Part shown: piece after piece, positions 13,768 through 23,800 of the stretch | How the letters are laid out: every line of letters starts with the position of its first letter | Position numbering within the stretch: position 1 is the stretch's first letter | NCBI RefSeq assembly: GCF_000744415.1 | Contig: NZ_JQLW01000005.1 | Coordinates: 224,650-288,649 of the forward strand | Direction: 5' to 3' | DNA length: 64,000 nt | Source: Ghiorsea bivora | GTDB taxonomy: Bacteria > Pseudomonadota > Zetaproteobacteria > Mariprofundales > Mariprofundaceae | Made by a program: the position numbers and the translations under genes | Notes under the pieces: generated by a model | Database searches by the model: none | What the model was told of the DNA's origin: nothing | What the model saw: only the letters and a program-made list of their open reading frames with translations

Positions 13768-14375
13768 TTTTTATCTCCGTGAGTTGTAAAACCATTGTAC
13801 AATAGTTCAAACATAATTTTTCCGCTTTCATGCTGATTCTTAAATAGGTTGCCTGGAAAGTGTTGCAGCGCTGGCCAAGATTGAAAAAGAAATATATTCA
13901 TTCCAGCAAGTGCTGCTGCCATATGGTCAGGATCAATATCACGCCTAATCTCACCACGCTCCTGACATTGACATAATAATGACCTTAAAAGAGAAAAATA
14001 TTCAGCAAAAACTTGCTCTGCTAGGTCTTGCCCTCTTGAGCTATTGCTATCCAGCATTTCCCGAAGAATAAGTCTGGAAATATTGCTTTTGGCATTGATA
14101 TGTTTGAGGTGTTCAATAGAAAAATGTGCAAGTTGCTCAGCTGATGTACCATCAACATGTTGCAATTCAGTGAGCAGAAGTTTCATATCTTGAAGCGCAC
14201 ATTTCAATACAGCCAGATACAATTCATCTTTTAATTTGAAATGATGGTAGATATTGGCTTTGGATATACCTGCATCAGCAGCAATCTGTTGCATAGACAC
14301 ACCATCATAACCGCGCTTGGCAAACAGCTTCTCTGCCGCAATAAGTATTTGTGTTGCACTAGGAGCCAATATCAT
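13764..14375 (-). CDS. TetR/AcrR-family transcriptional regulator of the efflux operon
   Basis: A 203-residue repressor. The N-terminal helix-turn-helix is typical of TetR: ILIAAEKLFAKRGYDGV, then AGISKANIYHHFKLKDELY. The C-terminal ligand-binding domain (about residues 70-200) is variable, as usual. It is the first gene of the operon, with a 4-base overlap into the adaptor gene, so it likely controls its own expression and that of the pump. A 14-bp imperfect palindrome of the TetR type lies 27 bases upstream of its start. Confidence 0.9.
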   Translation of the reverse strand: MILAPSATQILIAAEKLFAKRGYDGVSMQQIAADAGISKANIYHHFKLKDELYLAVLKCALQDMKLLLTELQHVDGTSAEQLAHFSIEHLKHINAKSNISRLILREMLDSNSSRGQDLAEQVFAEYFSLLRSLLCQCQERGEIRRDIDPDHMAAALAGMNIFLFQSWPALQHFPGNLFKNQHESGKIMFELLYNGFTTHGDKK

Positions 14376-14401
14376 TTGATACCTCTTTGAACCTCAAACT
14401 G

Positions 14402-14415
14402 ACCGAACGGTCGGT
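14402..14415. promoter_or_regulatory. putative TetR operator upstream of the efflux operon
   Basis: ACCGAACGGTCGGT is an imperfect inverted repeat (ACCGA/TCGGT arms). The ACCGACCG-TCGGT type of site is familiar from many TetR/AcrR-regulated efflux operons. It lies 27 bases upstream of the tetR start, where bound repressor would block transcription or the promoter itself. Binding is inferred from position and symmetry only. Confidence 0.55.
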
Positions 14416-14501
14416 AGATTATCACCTTAGATTTAAACCGCAACATTTAGGGATGTGACTGTGCGCCAAAGTGAAAATATCCTCTTTACTATCGATATAT
14501 G

Positions 14502-14518
14502 GGTTAAGTCCTTTAACC
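14502..14518. promoter_or_regulatory. perfect inverted repeat in the tetR-marR divergent spacer
   Basis: GGTTAA and TTAACC, perfect 6-bp arms separated by 5 bases, lie in the 311-bp spacer between the divergent tetR and marR genes. MarR dimers usually bind such short palindromes, so this is a candidate autoregulatory operator. A DnaA, LexA or Fur-type site was considered, but the sequence does not fit. No -35/-10 pair could be assigned confidently; the spacer is strongly AT-rich. Confidence 0.35.
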
Positions 14519-14608
14519 AGTGGCTATTCTGCAAACTAATATGAAATAAGGATTACATATAACTTTAAAAATATTTAAATCTTTGTTATTCAGGTAATCA
14601 ATTGATGT

Positions 14609-14623
14609 ACCTTTCGAAAAGGT
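14609..14623. promoter_or_regulatory. second inverted repeat upstream of marR
   Basis: ACCTTT-CGA-AAAGGT, perfect 6-bp arms around a 3-base centre, lies 64 bases before the marR start codon. With the palindrome at 14502 it gives two candidate operators in the spacer 14376-14686. The rest of the spacer is AT-rich and holds no open reading frame I would call. Confidence 0.35.
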
Positions 14624-14686
14624 TTACCTCGCACCTTAAAAAGTTTAAAAAGGCCTATAAGGCAACATTTGTGGAGGAAAAACAAT

Positions 14687-15127
14687 ATGAGTATTTTTGA
14701 TATTCAAACACCGCAACAAAGTGTTGGTTTTCAGTTTTGGAAATTACATCAGAAATGGCAAAAACGGGTTCACAATGCCCTAGAACCTTATCACATCACC
14801 CATACGCAATTTGTGATGATGGCATCGATTGCTTGGTATGAAGAGCAAGGTATTCAACCTTCTCAAGCCCAAGTTACACAACTGATGAATATTGATAAAA
14901 TGGCATTTTCTAAAGCTGTACGTCAGCTGGAAGAACGCGGCTTGGTCAAACGCAAGCAAAGCAAAAAGGATGCACGTATCAAAGCATTATCCTTAACAAA
15001 AAAATCACTTATTATCATGCCTCAAGCAATCTTAGCGATTGAGTCTGTAGATAAAGAAATCTTCGGTATGCTTGGAGAGCGTAAACAAACGTTTAATAAG
15101 ATTCTGATTTTATTGAATAAGTCCTAA
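14687..15127 (+). CDS. MarR-family transcriptional regulator
   Basis: A 146-residue winged-helix regulator. The DNA-binding segment is seen as QAQVTQLMNIDKMAFSKAV followed by the wing RQLEERGLVKRKQSKKDARI, and helices for dimerisation lie at both ends. The ATG at 14687 is chosen over the TTG at 14669 because GGAGG at 14673-14677 is well spaced from it. It is a single gene divergent from the efflux operon. Its targets are unknown; control of itself and perhaps of the neighbouring pump is the simplest guess. Confidence 0.85.
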   Translation: MSIFDIQTPQQSVGFQFWKLHQKWQKRVHNALEPYHITHTQFVMMASIAWYEEQGIQPSQAQVTQLMNIDKMAFSKAVRQLEERGLVKRKQSKKDARIKALSLTKKSLIIMPQAILAIESVDKEIFGMLGERKQTFNKILILLNKS

Positions 15128-15136
15128 GGACAGTCT

Positions 15137-15231
15137 GTCAAATCAATAGCACAAGCTGTTGATTTGTAAGAGAAAGGAAAACCACATTTTTTCTTTCTCA
15201 CACTGATTTTTGGCAAAACGCCAATAAATCA
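15137..15231. repeat. structured intergenic repeat, copy A
   Basis: About 95 bp that is clearly related to the segment 17198-17291 (copy B). It holds three consecutive inverted repeats: AAATCAAT...TTGATTT, AGAAAGGAAAA...TTTTCTTTCT, and CTGATTTTTGGC...GCCAATAAATCAG. A short palindrome (GACAG/CTGTC) lies at its left edge. It lies between the convergent marR and cytochrome b genes, where it may also act as a transcription terminator. No protein is encoded. Copy A seems to lack the outer left arm seen in copy B. Confidence 0.7.
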
Positions 15232-15243
15232 GAACCTCCCGAA

Positions 15244-15903
15244 CTATGGCTTAGGGCTAATCCTAGCCAACACGCCATGCCCTTGCCTTTCATGCAATAT
15301 GGCTGCTAACACATGCAAAGCAATCATTGCCTCAAGCACACCAACAATTGCCTCATGTACTTCAGCAACAAGCACCACCATCCATGATTGTGGTGCTGTG
15401 ATACTCCAACCAAAATACAGTAGTACGCCTGTCACCGCCATGATTGCAGCAAGCATTAAAAGTATACCATGCATGGTTTTAGCTGTTGTTTCACTGTCTT
15501 GCGGGTTGGCAAGCTCAAGACGAAACCAGCCTTTAATTTGCGTATTCAGCTCTTGCAGTAGCTGTGTTCTGCCTTCTGCTTGTAACCAAGGAAACAATGT
15601 GCGCCAACCCGCTTCAGGCAATGCCATCAACGCCAATATCATGCGAAACACCAATAACCCCACAATGGTCAGCCCCAAAAACTCATGGGTTTCAAAACCC
15701 AGCGAAGGCGTGGTCACACCTACTTCTGCTAAATGCTCATTCTCATGGGCAAATGCTTGCGTTAGGATATGCATTGCTTCTTGATGCTCACCTTCTACTT
15801 CAGGCACATCCATCAACTCACCCACTGCCAGTTGTGCCAGCAGGCAAGCGGCAAATACAGCGTGAAATATACGAAGTATCCAAGGGTATTTAACCACATT
15901 CAT
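15244..15903 (-). CDS. membrane cytochrome b (cytochrome b561 / Ni-Fe hydrogenase b-type family)
   Basis: A 219-residue integral membrane protein with four likely helices: RIFHAVFAACLLAQLAVG near the start, HEFLGLTIVGLLVFRMILAL, MHGILLMLAAIMAVTGVLLYFG, and the last around HEAIVGVLEAMIALHVLAAIL. Histidines placed within or at the edges of the helices fit bis-histidine haem ligation, as in cytochrome b561-type proteins. Such subunits pass electrons between quinone and a soluble or periplasmic partner. No hydrogenase or dehydrogenase partner is adjacent, so the electron donor is unknown. It lies 2 bases after argG. Confidence 0.72.
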   Translation of the reverse strand: MNVVKYPWILRIFHAVFAACLLAQLAVGELMDVPEVEGEHQEAMHILTQAFAHENEHLAEVGVTTPSLGFETHEFLGLTIVGLLVFRMILALMALPEAGWRTLFPWLQAEGRTQLLQELNTQIKGWFRLELANPQDSETTAKTMHGILLMLAAIMAVTGVLLYFGWSITAPQSWMVVLVAEVHEAIVGVLEAMIALHVLAAILHERQGHGVLARISPKP

Positions 15904-15905
15904 GT

Positions 15906-17114
15906 TTATTTACCAGCCAACTGGTTCATGCGCAAACGTAATGCATTAAGTTTAATAAAACCATCTGCATCTTGCTGATTGTAAGCACCTTCATCATCTT
16001 CAAATGTACATAAACGTTCATCAAACAAGGAGTTATCCGAGCGGCGACCCAATACCATGACATTGCCTTTGTATAATTTCAGGCGTACATCACCATTCAC
16101 TGTTGCTTGTGAAGCATCAATGGCTGATTGCATCATACGTGTTTCAGGGGCAAACCAATAACCATTGTAAATCAGTTTAGCATAACGTGGCATCAACTCA
16201 TCTTTCAAATGTGCTGCTTCTCTGTCCACAGTGATGGATTCAATAGCACGGTGCGCTTTGAGCATAATTGTGCCGCCTGGTGTTTCGTAACAACCACGCG
16301 ACTTCATGCCCACATAACGATTTTCCACAATATCAATGCGACCAATACCATGTTTGTTACCCAAACGATTGAGTTCACGCAATACTTCCGCAGGAGTCAT
16401 GGTTTTGCCATTCACAGCAACAATATCACCGCCTTTATAAGTCAGCTCAATTTCTTCTGGGGTATTCGGTGCATTTTCAGGAGACACTGACCAACGCCAC
16501 ATATCTTCACCCGGTGCAACCCAAGGATCTTCCAAATCATAACCTTCATAAGAAATATGCAATAAATTGGCATCCATTGAGTATGGTGACTTGGAGTTTT
16601 CACGTTTACGCTCGATTTCAATGCCGTGTTTGGCTGCATATGCCAACATTTGCTCACGTGAAGTCAAATTCCATTCACGCCACGGTGCAATCACTTTCAC
16701 GTCAGGTTTTAGCGCATAAAAACCAAGCTCAAAACGCACTTGATCATTACCTTTACCCGTTGCACCATGCGATACAGCATCAGCACCTTCAAGTTTGGCA
16801 ATTTCAATCATACGTTTGGAAATTAACGGGCGTGCAATGGATGTACCAAGCAAATATTCGCCTTCATAAATTGCGTTGGCGCGAAACATAGGAAACACAA
16901 AGTCACGCACATATTCTTCCGTTAAATCGTCAATATAAACTGCCGATGCACCACATGCCTCAGCTTTAGAACGCGCCTCTTCAACCTCTTCACCCTGCCC
17001 AATATCAGCAGTAAACGTCACCACTTCGCATTGATAAGTATCTTGCAACCACTTAAGGATAATTGAGGTGTCCAAACCACCCGAATAGGCTAATACGACT
17101 TTATTGACTGACAT
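15906..17114 (-). CDS. argG: argininosuccinate synthase
   Basis: Joins citrulline and aspartate in arginine synthesis, with ATP cleavage to AMP. At 402 residues it is the normal length. The N-terminal PP-loop AYSGGLDTS binds ATP. Further conserved segments are [28 protein letters not shown] and [18 protein letters not shown]. It is followed closely by the cytochrome b gene. The 200-bp spacer upstream holds a MITE-like repeat, so its promoter is either inside that element or in the short stretch 17115-17142. Confidence 0.96.
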   Translation of the reverse strand: MSVNKVVLAYSGGLDTSIILKWLQDTYQCEVVTFTADIGQGEEVEEARSKAEACGASAVYIDDLTEEYVRDFVFPMFRANAIYEGEYLLGTSIARPLISKRMIEIAKLEGADAVSHGATGKGNDQVRFELGFYALKPDVKVIAPWREWNLTSREQMLAYAAKHGIEIERKRENSKSPYSMDANLLHISYEGYDLEDPWVAPGEDMWRWSVSPENAPNTPEEIELTYKGGDIVAVNGKTMTPAEVLRELNRLGNKHGIGRIDIVENRYVGMKSRGCYETPGGTIMLKAHRAIESITVDREAAHLKDELMPRYAKLIYNGYWFAPETRMMQSAIDASQATVNGDVRLKLYKGNVMVLGRRSDNSLFDERLCTFEDDEGAYNQQDADGFIKLNALRLRMNQLAGK

Positions 17115-17142
17115 AAAAGAACTCCAATTGTGTTAAACTAAC

Positions 17143-17303
17143 TTTTAAGGAAGCGCTGGTTTATTCAGTGCTTCCGTGCAGCCCATGGGTGGGCTGCCAA
17201 ATCAATAGCGCAAGCATTTGATTTTTAAGAGAAAGGAAAACCACGTTTTTCCTTTCTCGTCCTGATTTTTGGCAGGATGCCAATAAATCAGCATTTCCTT
17301 AAA
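17143..17303. repeat. MITE-like structured repeat, copy B, upstream of argG
   Basis: A 161-bp non-coding element bounded by 22-bp imperfect terminal inverted repeats (left arm 17143-17165, right arm 17282-17303; 19 of 22 positions complementary). Inside are four further hairpins: GCAGCCC/GGGCTGC, AAATCAA.../...TTGATTT, GAGAAAGGAAAA/TTTTCCTTTCTC, and TGATTTTTGGCA/TGCCAATAAATCA. The inner 94 bp matches copy A at 15137-15231 closely. It fills the spacer between ribF and argG. It could be a non-autonomous mobile element or a conserved RNA/terminator unit. Confidence 0.7.
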
Positions 17304-17314
17304 CACGGCGCAGC

Positions 17315-18277
17315 CTATCGTTTTTTTATTATAGGGCTATGAATATCCAACAAGCGATGCGCTTCAGCACAATCGGCTTGAATTTGTGCCGCCAAACCAT
17401 CAGCGGAAACAAAAGCCCTATCTTCACGAATCCGCTTGACGAAATGTACTTTCAGGCGTTTGCCATACAAGTCTTCTTGCGTGTCCAATAAGTGTGTTTC
17501 TAACAACAGTGTGCGTCCGTTAAAGGTGGGGCGATAGCCCAAATATGCAGCAGATTTTACCTTTTTACCATCATATTCTGACCATGCCGCATAAATGCCA
17601 ACGGGCGGATGTGTTAAATCTTTGACCTGAATGTTCGCCGTAGGAAAACCCATCTTACGCCCACGTTTTTCACCATGCCCAACTCGACCCGAAATGGCAT
17701 AACAACGGCCCAATAAATCATTGGCTAAATCAAAATCAGCCGCTTCAATCGCCGAACGAATACGACTGGATGATACCACCGCGCCATCCATAGCAAAAGC
17801 AGCAGCTTCACTCACTGTAAAACCATGTCTATCACCAAGCACACGCATCATATCCGCCTGCCCTTGTCTATCTTTACCAAAGGCAAAGTCATAACCGACA
17901 TGAATATGTTTAAAACCCAAACTATTATAAATATGCCGCATAAAATCTTCGGCAGACATGGATGCCAAAGCTTGATTAAAATGAAGTAAAAGAACGGCAT
18001 CCACACCTGCACTTTTTAAATCTTCCAAACGTTCATGCAAATGCGACAAACGACGCGGTGCTTCTTCAGGAAACAAAAAGGCTCGGGGATGTGGCTCAAA
18101 GGTAATCACCACTGATTTTGCATCACCTAGCGCCGCAGCATGACCATTCAATTCCGCCAACACTTGTTGGTGTCCCATGTGTACACCATCAAAATTACCA
18201 ATGGTGATGGCACAGCCCTGTAAATCTGCTTTTTTCGCAGCATCAAATGAACGTAAAACTTGCATGAGCTGAAACAT
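17315..18277 (-). CDS. ribF: bifunctional riboflavin kinase / FAD synthetase
   Basis: Makes FMN and FAD. The N-terminal nucleotidyltransferase domain shows GNFDGVHMGHQQVL and SSSRIRSAIEAADFDLANDLLGR. The C-terminal flavokinase domain shows GRKMGFPTANI, the ATP/flavin-binding motif, and ETHLLDTQEDLYGKRLKVHFVKRIR. At 320 residues it matches the usual length of about 310. The start MFQLMQVLRSFD is plausible. Often next to ileS and rpsT in proteobacteria; here it stands next to argG instead. Confidence 0.93.
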   Translation of the reverse strand: MFQLMQVLRSFDAAKKADLQGCAITIGNFDGVHMGHQQVLAELNGHAAALGDAKSVVITFEPHPRAFLFPEEAPRRLSHLHERLEDLKSAGVDAVLLLHFNQALASMSAEDFMRHIYNSLGFKHIHVGYDFAFGKDRQGQADMMRVLGDRHGFTVSEAAAFAMDGAVVSSSRIRSAIEAADFDLANDLLGRCYAISGRVGHGEKRGRKMGFPTANIQVKDLTHPPVGIYAAWSEYDGKKVKSAAYLGYRPTFNGRTLLLETHLLDTQEDLYGKRLKVHFVKRIREDRAFVSADGLAAQIQADCAEAHRLLDIHSPIIKKR

Positions 18278-18412
18278 AAGAAGACAGTCATCCTCTGTCG
18301 AGGAAACAATCTAGGTCTTGAAAAACTGTATGCTTCAACTTATATAAATTAGAACTTGCTAATATATTAAACTACATTATACTTCGCCATCAAATTTCAA
18401 AGGTAAAAGGAG

Positions 18413-19771
18413 ATGTTAAACGTGTCTTTCCCATCCGTAATCCAACGCCTGACATGGTTTGCACTCATATGTGTTTCACCAGTCATGGGTCATGCAGCTG
18501 ATACATTATCCCTCAAAGATAGTGTTTCTTTTGCACTTGAACATAATCGTATGTTGTCTGTTGCTGAGGCACAAGTACAAGCTGCTGAAGCACAAGCTGA
18601 TGCTGCCACGGGGCAACTCATGCCACGTTTAGACCTATCCACGGGTTTATTTCGTACCAACTCACCACTCAATAGTTTTGGTACTAAATTGCAGCAACAA
18701 GGTGTAACCGCTGCTGACTTTGACCCGACATTATTAAACAGCCCTGCTTATATTAACAACTACCTAACCCGCCTTAACTTAACCATGCCGTTGTTTGCAG
18801 GTGGTGCAAATTGGGCTGCACAAACAGCTGCTAAGTCTCAAGCCCAAGCATCCACATACCAATTTGATTTTCGTAAACAGCAAATGATTTATCAAACCAT
18901 TGCGGCTTACGTGCAAACCCGCCAAGCCTTGGCACAAGTCGAAGCTCAGCAACATGCTGTTCGCGCTGCCAACAATCGCTGGCATGATGCCCAAGCCTTG
19001 AAAAAGCGTGGCATTGCTATCGAAAGTGATGTGATGGATGCCCATGTTTATGTATTACGCAACCAAGTTGCACTTGCTCAAGCCAAAGCTCAGTATCAAG
19101 ATAGTCTTGAACACCTGCACTTGGTTTTAGGTATGCCAAACACAAAACAAGCACCCGTATTGGCAGAACCTGTGATTCAATTTCAAGCTGAAAATGTCAA
19201 TAAGCTCTTGGAACAGGCTTACGCCAATCGCGCTGACTTATTGGCATTGCAAAGTAGCGTTGAAGCTGCTGCTGCAGGCAAACGCCAAGCCCAAGCTGGT
19301 TTTTATCCACACATCAATTTGATTGCAGCCCAAGAATGGAACAGTGACACCTTTGGTTTAAAAAATGATAATACAACAGTAGGTATTAATTTGACCATGA
19401 ATCTTTTTGCGGGTGGTGCCAACAACGCACAAACACGTGCCGCAGAGTCCAAACGTATTATGGCAAGTTTGCAGTTGGAAGATAAACGTCAACAAATTGC
19501 CAATGAAGTCCGTCAGGCATGGCGTGGGCTACATATTGCTGAACAACGTTTACGAAGCGAAACTGAAGCATTAAATCAAACCTTGGAGTCTTTACGCATC
19601 AAATCCTTGCGTCAAAAACAAGGCTTAGAAAAAACTTCTGACTTACTCGATGCGCAAGCCCATGCTGATGCATCTAGGGTCGCACAAATCCAAGCCAAAT
19701 ATGATTATATGATTGCCAAAGCTGCTTTATTACTGGCAGCAGGCACATTACATGAAGGGGTAGTTCAATGA
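18413..19771 (+). CDS. TolC-family outer membrane efflux protein (second system)
   Basis: A 452-residue outer membrane channel with a signal peptide (hydrophobic core WFALICVSPVMG, cleavage near GHAAD) and two OEP repeats. The first is SLKDSVSFALEHNRMLSVAEAQ. The end has LRQKQGLEKTSDLLDAQAHA, the conserved TolC second-repeat motif. AAAGG at 18400 supports the ATG at 18413. A GTG at 18422 is also possible because AGGAG directly abuts the ATG and is better spaced for the GTG. It is first in an operon with the adaptor (4-base overlap) and an RND pump. Confidence 0.88.
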   Translation: MLNVSFPSVIQRLTWFALICVSPVMGHAADTLSLKDSVSFALEHNRMLSVAEAQVQAAEAQADAATGQLMPRLDLSTGLFRTNSPLNSFGTKLQQQGVTAADFDPTLLNSPAYINNYLTRLNLTMPLFAGGANWAAQTAAKSQAQASTYQFDFRKQQMIYQTIAAYVQTRQALAQVEAQQHAVRAANNRWHDAQALKKRGIAIESDVMDAHVYVLRNQVALAQAKAQYQDSLEHLHLVLGMPNTKQAPVLAEPVIQFQAENVNKLLEQAYANRADLLALQSSVEAAAAGKRQAQAGFYPHINLIAAQEWNSDTFGLKNDNTTVGINLTMNLFAGGANNAQTRAAESKRIMASLQLEDKRQQIANEVRQAWRGLHIAEQRLRSETEALNQTLESLRIKSLRQKQGLEKTSDLLDAQAHADASRVAQIQAKYDYMIAKAALLLAAGTLHEGVVQ

Positions 19772-20805
19772 ACAATATCAAACAAAAATTAACATACATC
19801 ACGCTAATTGCAGCTGTTACAAGTCTTAGTGCTTGCTCAGATGAGCCTGCACCAAAAGCAGCAAACTACCCTACGGCAACAGCACAAACCATGACCGTAC
19901 AACAACAAGCTGTACCTGCATATTATACCACCAGTGGTACGGTAACTTCTGACCACCGTGTATCCATTAGCTCACGTTTATCCGGTTATATCCGTGAATT
20001 GACGGTACGTGAAGGCGATCAAGTCAAAGCAGGGCAAATATTGGTACGTGTTGACCCTGTTGATGCCAAACAAGCTTTGATTCAAGCCAAAGCCGATTTG
20101 GCAGATGCCGAAGCCGACTTAAACCGTTACAAAGAACTATTCAAATCGGGCGCTGTATCCAAACAACAATTATCCAAAATTGAACTGCGTTATACCGTAG
20201 CCAAATCCCAAGTGAAACAAGCCAGTAACCAATTAAGTTATGCCGAAGTACGCTCACCTGTTGCGGGTGTGGTGGTAGAAAAACGTCTTAGCCAAGGTGA
20301 TTTAGCAGCACCTGGCATGCCGATTTTAACCATTGAAGACCCAACAAGCCTATTGGTAGAAACGTATGTATCTGAAGGTTTTATCAGCAAAATCCATGAA
20401 AATGCGATTGTAGATGTGACCATTCCATCATTACACCAAACCTTTGAAGGTACTGTACGCCAAGTGGTGCAAGCTGCCGACCCTGTTTCCCATCAGTTTT
20501 TGGTGAAAGTAGCGCTTAAAGCCTCTGCGGATATTCACCCTGGCATGTTTGCTCAAGCTGGTTTCCGCGTGGGTGAACGTCAAGCCATCATCGTGCCACA
20601 ATCAACATTAAAAACACACTCAGGTTTACACGCGGTATATGTGCTTGATGCCCATGGTATCAGCCAATATCGTCTTGTTCGACTTGGACAAACATTGGGT
20701 GATAAGGTTGAAATTGTTGCAGGTTTACATGATGGCGACACCATTGTTTGGGGTAATCCAAACATCAAAACTGGCATGAAAATCCAAGCTGAAAACGGTA
20801 AATAA
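19768..20805 (+). CDS. RND efflux periplasmic adaptor, lipoprotein
   Basis: A 345-residue membrane fusion protein. The signal peptide ends at SLSAC, a lipobox with Cys at about position 23. Lipoyl half-motifs SSRLSGYIRELTVREGDQV and EVRSPVAGVVVEKRL flank a short coiled-coil hairpin (LADAEADLNRYKELFKSGAVSKQQL). A beta-barrel domain follows (VETYVSEGFISKI). It lies between the TolC gene and the permease gene, and joins the two in the assembled pump. Confidence 0.9.
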   Translation: MNNIKQKLTYITLIAAVTSLSACSDEPAPKAANYPTATAQTMTVQQQAVPAYYTTSGTVTSDHRVSISSRLSGYIRELTVREGDQVKAGQILVRVDPVDAKQALIQAKADLADAEADLNRYKELFKSGAVSKQQLSKIELRYTVAKSQVKQASNQLSYAEVRSPVAGVVVEKRLSQGDLAAPGMPILTIEDPTSLLVETYVSEGFISKIHENAIVDVTIPSLHQTFEGTVRQVVQAADPVSHQFLVKVALKASADIHPGMFAQAGFRVGERQAIIVPQSTLKTHSGLHAVYVLDAHGISQYRLVRLGQTLGDKVEIVAGLHDGDTIVWGNPNIKTGMKIQAENGK

Positions 20806-20807
20806 CC

Positions 20808-23800
20808 ATGGCTGAACAAGAAAATAAAACACAAGAACCCTTAAACATTGCAGGTAAGTTGGGTTTGGTGTCAATGAAGACCAACTTGACCCCGATTATC
20901 AGCATTTTGATTCTATTGATTGGTGTTTTTGCGCTATTTATTACACCGCGTGAAGAAAACCCACAAATTGATGTGCCTGCTGCCAATGTGATTATCCAAA
21001 TGAATGGTGCAAGCCCACAAGAGGTGCAAAACCTTATCGTACACCCTCTGGAAATGGTCTTGCGCGAGATGAGTGGCGTTGACCATACCTATGGTACAGC
21101 CATGGGTAATGTAGGTGTTGTCACTGTTGTATTCGAAGTGGGTGCAGATACAGAAATCAGCATGGTTAAGTTATATGACCGTATCATGCAAAATCTTGAC
21201 CGCATTCCTCCAGGTGCATCCCAACCCTTGGTCAAACCCATGGATGTTAACGAGGTTCCAGCGGCAGTCATTACACTTTCATCCAGCGAGCTTGATGGTC
21301 TAAGCTTAAAACGCCTTGCTGAGCGTGTGCGTGAACAACTAGCGCCGCTAGAAGGTGTATCTGTTGCCGATATTATTGGTGGTCGCGACCATGAAGTTCG
21401 CATTGAAATCGATCCTGCCAAAATGGCTGGTTATAAAATAACTTTAGACCAACTGCATAATGTATTGATGAGCGCTAATACAGGTGGCCCTGTGGGTGAG
21501 CTTGTTGGCAACAACCGCGTAAGCAAAGTTTGGTTATCTGGTTATTTGGAAAACGCACAAGAAGTGGGCGCATTAATTGTAGGTAGCCATGGTGGTAAAC
21601 CTGTTCACCTTCGTGATGTAGCAACCATTATTGATGGCCCTGCTGAAGTCACACATTTGCATCGCATTGCTTATGGTCCTTCTGCAGAGCATGGTACACA
21701 AACTGGTGAAGAGCCTGAAATCAATGCTGTTTCCATCACGCTGGCAAAACAACGTGGTACCAATGCCGTATTCGTTACACAACGTATCATGGATAAATTG
21801 GAAACACTTAAAGGTGACTTTATTCCAAGTAATGTTCGCGTAGATATTACCCGCGACTCGGGTAAAAAAGCCAATGCTGCAGTAAACTATTTGGTAGAGC
21901 ACTTGGTGATTGCCATTGTTTCCGTCATTCTTATTTTATTATTATTCCTTGGATGGCGCGAAGCGGCGATTGTTACAATGAACATTCCGTTGATTTTGTT
22001 TATCGTGTTGGCAATCGGTTTCTTGGCAGACCAAACCATCAACCGTATCACTCTTTTCTCACTCATCCTTGCTTTGGGATTGTTGGTGGATGATGCCATT
22101 GTGGTGATTGAAAATATTCATCGTCACTTGCACAAAGGTGTGAAAGATACCGCTGACAAAATCAAATTGATTGTGCGTGCCACCAATGAAACGGGCAAGC
22201 CAACCATTGTCGCAACCATTGCCGTGATTCTTGCCTTTATTCCTATGGGTTTTGTGACAGGCATGATGGGGCCATTCATGGCACCCATCCCATTCAATGC
22301 ACCGTTGGCAATGGCAGCATCATTAATCATTGCTTATGCCTTTACGCCATGGATTGCACAACGGTTCTTGCCCAATAAAATGGTAGAACCCACCATGGAA
22401 GAACAAGATCATAACCCCAAAGACTGGGTACATAGCACATACATGAAATATGCTACGCCACTGGTTGAGAATGCTAAAGTTCGCCTCATCTTTTGGATAG
22501 TCGTAGCTGCTTTGTTTATGGGTGCAATGCTGCAACCTGCATGGCAATTTATTCGTCCTGCTGGCATCAATGGTCCATTAACAACGGGTGGTGTAGAATT
22601 GAAGATGTTACCCAAAGGCAACCAAAACACCTTTAATATCACCATCGATTTACCCGAAGGTAGCACCATGGAAGAAACCGACCGTGTTGCGCGTGAAATC
22701 GGCAATATCTTGCGCCAACATGAGATGGTTAAAGATTATGAGACCTTTGTGGGTCGTGGTGGCCCTATTGATTTCAATGGTATCTTACGTGGCGCAGCAC
22801 TGTTCCGCGAAGCACCAAACTTGGGTGAAATTCGCGTCAACTTGCGAGACAAACATGAACGCAGTATTCGTTCAGAAGATATTGTGTTGGAATTGCGCGA
22901 AATGTTAGCCCCAGTATTTGCCAAACACCCCTTGGCATCCATTAAACTGGTCGAAGATCCACCAGGTCCACCTGTCCGCGCAACATTATTGGCTGAAATT
23001 TACGGCCCTGATTATGCCAAACAAAAAGAAGTGGCAGCAGAAGTCCGTAAGACCTTTGCCAACACTTATGATGTCGTGGATTTGGATGACTCCATTGGTG
23101 CATCACAAACACAATTTAACATCAAAGTGAACAAAGAAAAAGCTGCACACCTTGGTGTGGTCACACAGCAGGTTGAAGTAGCATTGCGTGACTTCTTATC
23201 TGGCTATAATTTTGGTGCCGTACACATCGAAGATGAACGTCATATCGTGAATCTACACGTACAATTGCCACGCTCCATGCGCGTCAATGCTGAAAATCTG
23301 AATCAGATTTATGTCAGCTCACCACAAGGCCCTGTAGCACTGTCTGCCATTGCTACAGTAGAAGAAAGCACCGTGAAAAACCCTATCTTCAGTAAAGATG
23401 GGCATACGGTAGTCTATGTAACTGCTGAACCTAAACAGGGTTCACAAGTCTATTCTTTGCTCGATATCGATAGTAAAATTGATGGGCAAAAACTAGCAGG
23501 TGTTGAATTAAAAACAGGCGGTATGCGTTTTACGGATACGCCCCCTGAAGACACCTTTGGTTATCATATGCTGTGGGATGGTGAAATGCGCTTAACACTG
23601 GATGTTTTCCGTGACTTGGGTGCTGCATTCATCGTGGCTATGGTCTTAATTTACCTATTAATGGTGGCATATTATGGTCAGTTTATTCTGCCCATGTTGG
23701 TCATGGCACCAACCGCTTTGACCATGATTGGTATTTTCCCTGGTCATGCGATTACAGGGCAACCCTTCACTGCCACATCCATGATTGGTATGATTGCACT

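Noticed and set aside
17143-17303. T-box or similar leader RNA for argG
   Set aside because: No specifier stem or T-box antiterminator sequence was seen, and the related copy A lies between convergent genes, so a mobile repeat is more likely.
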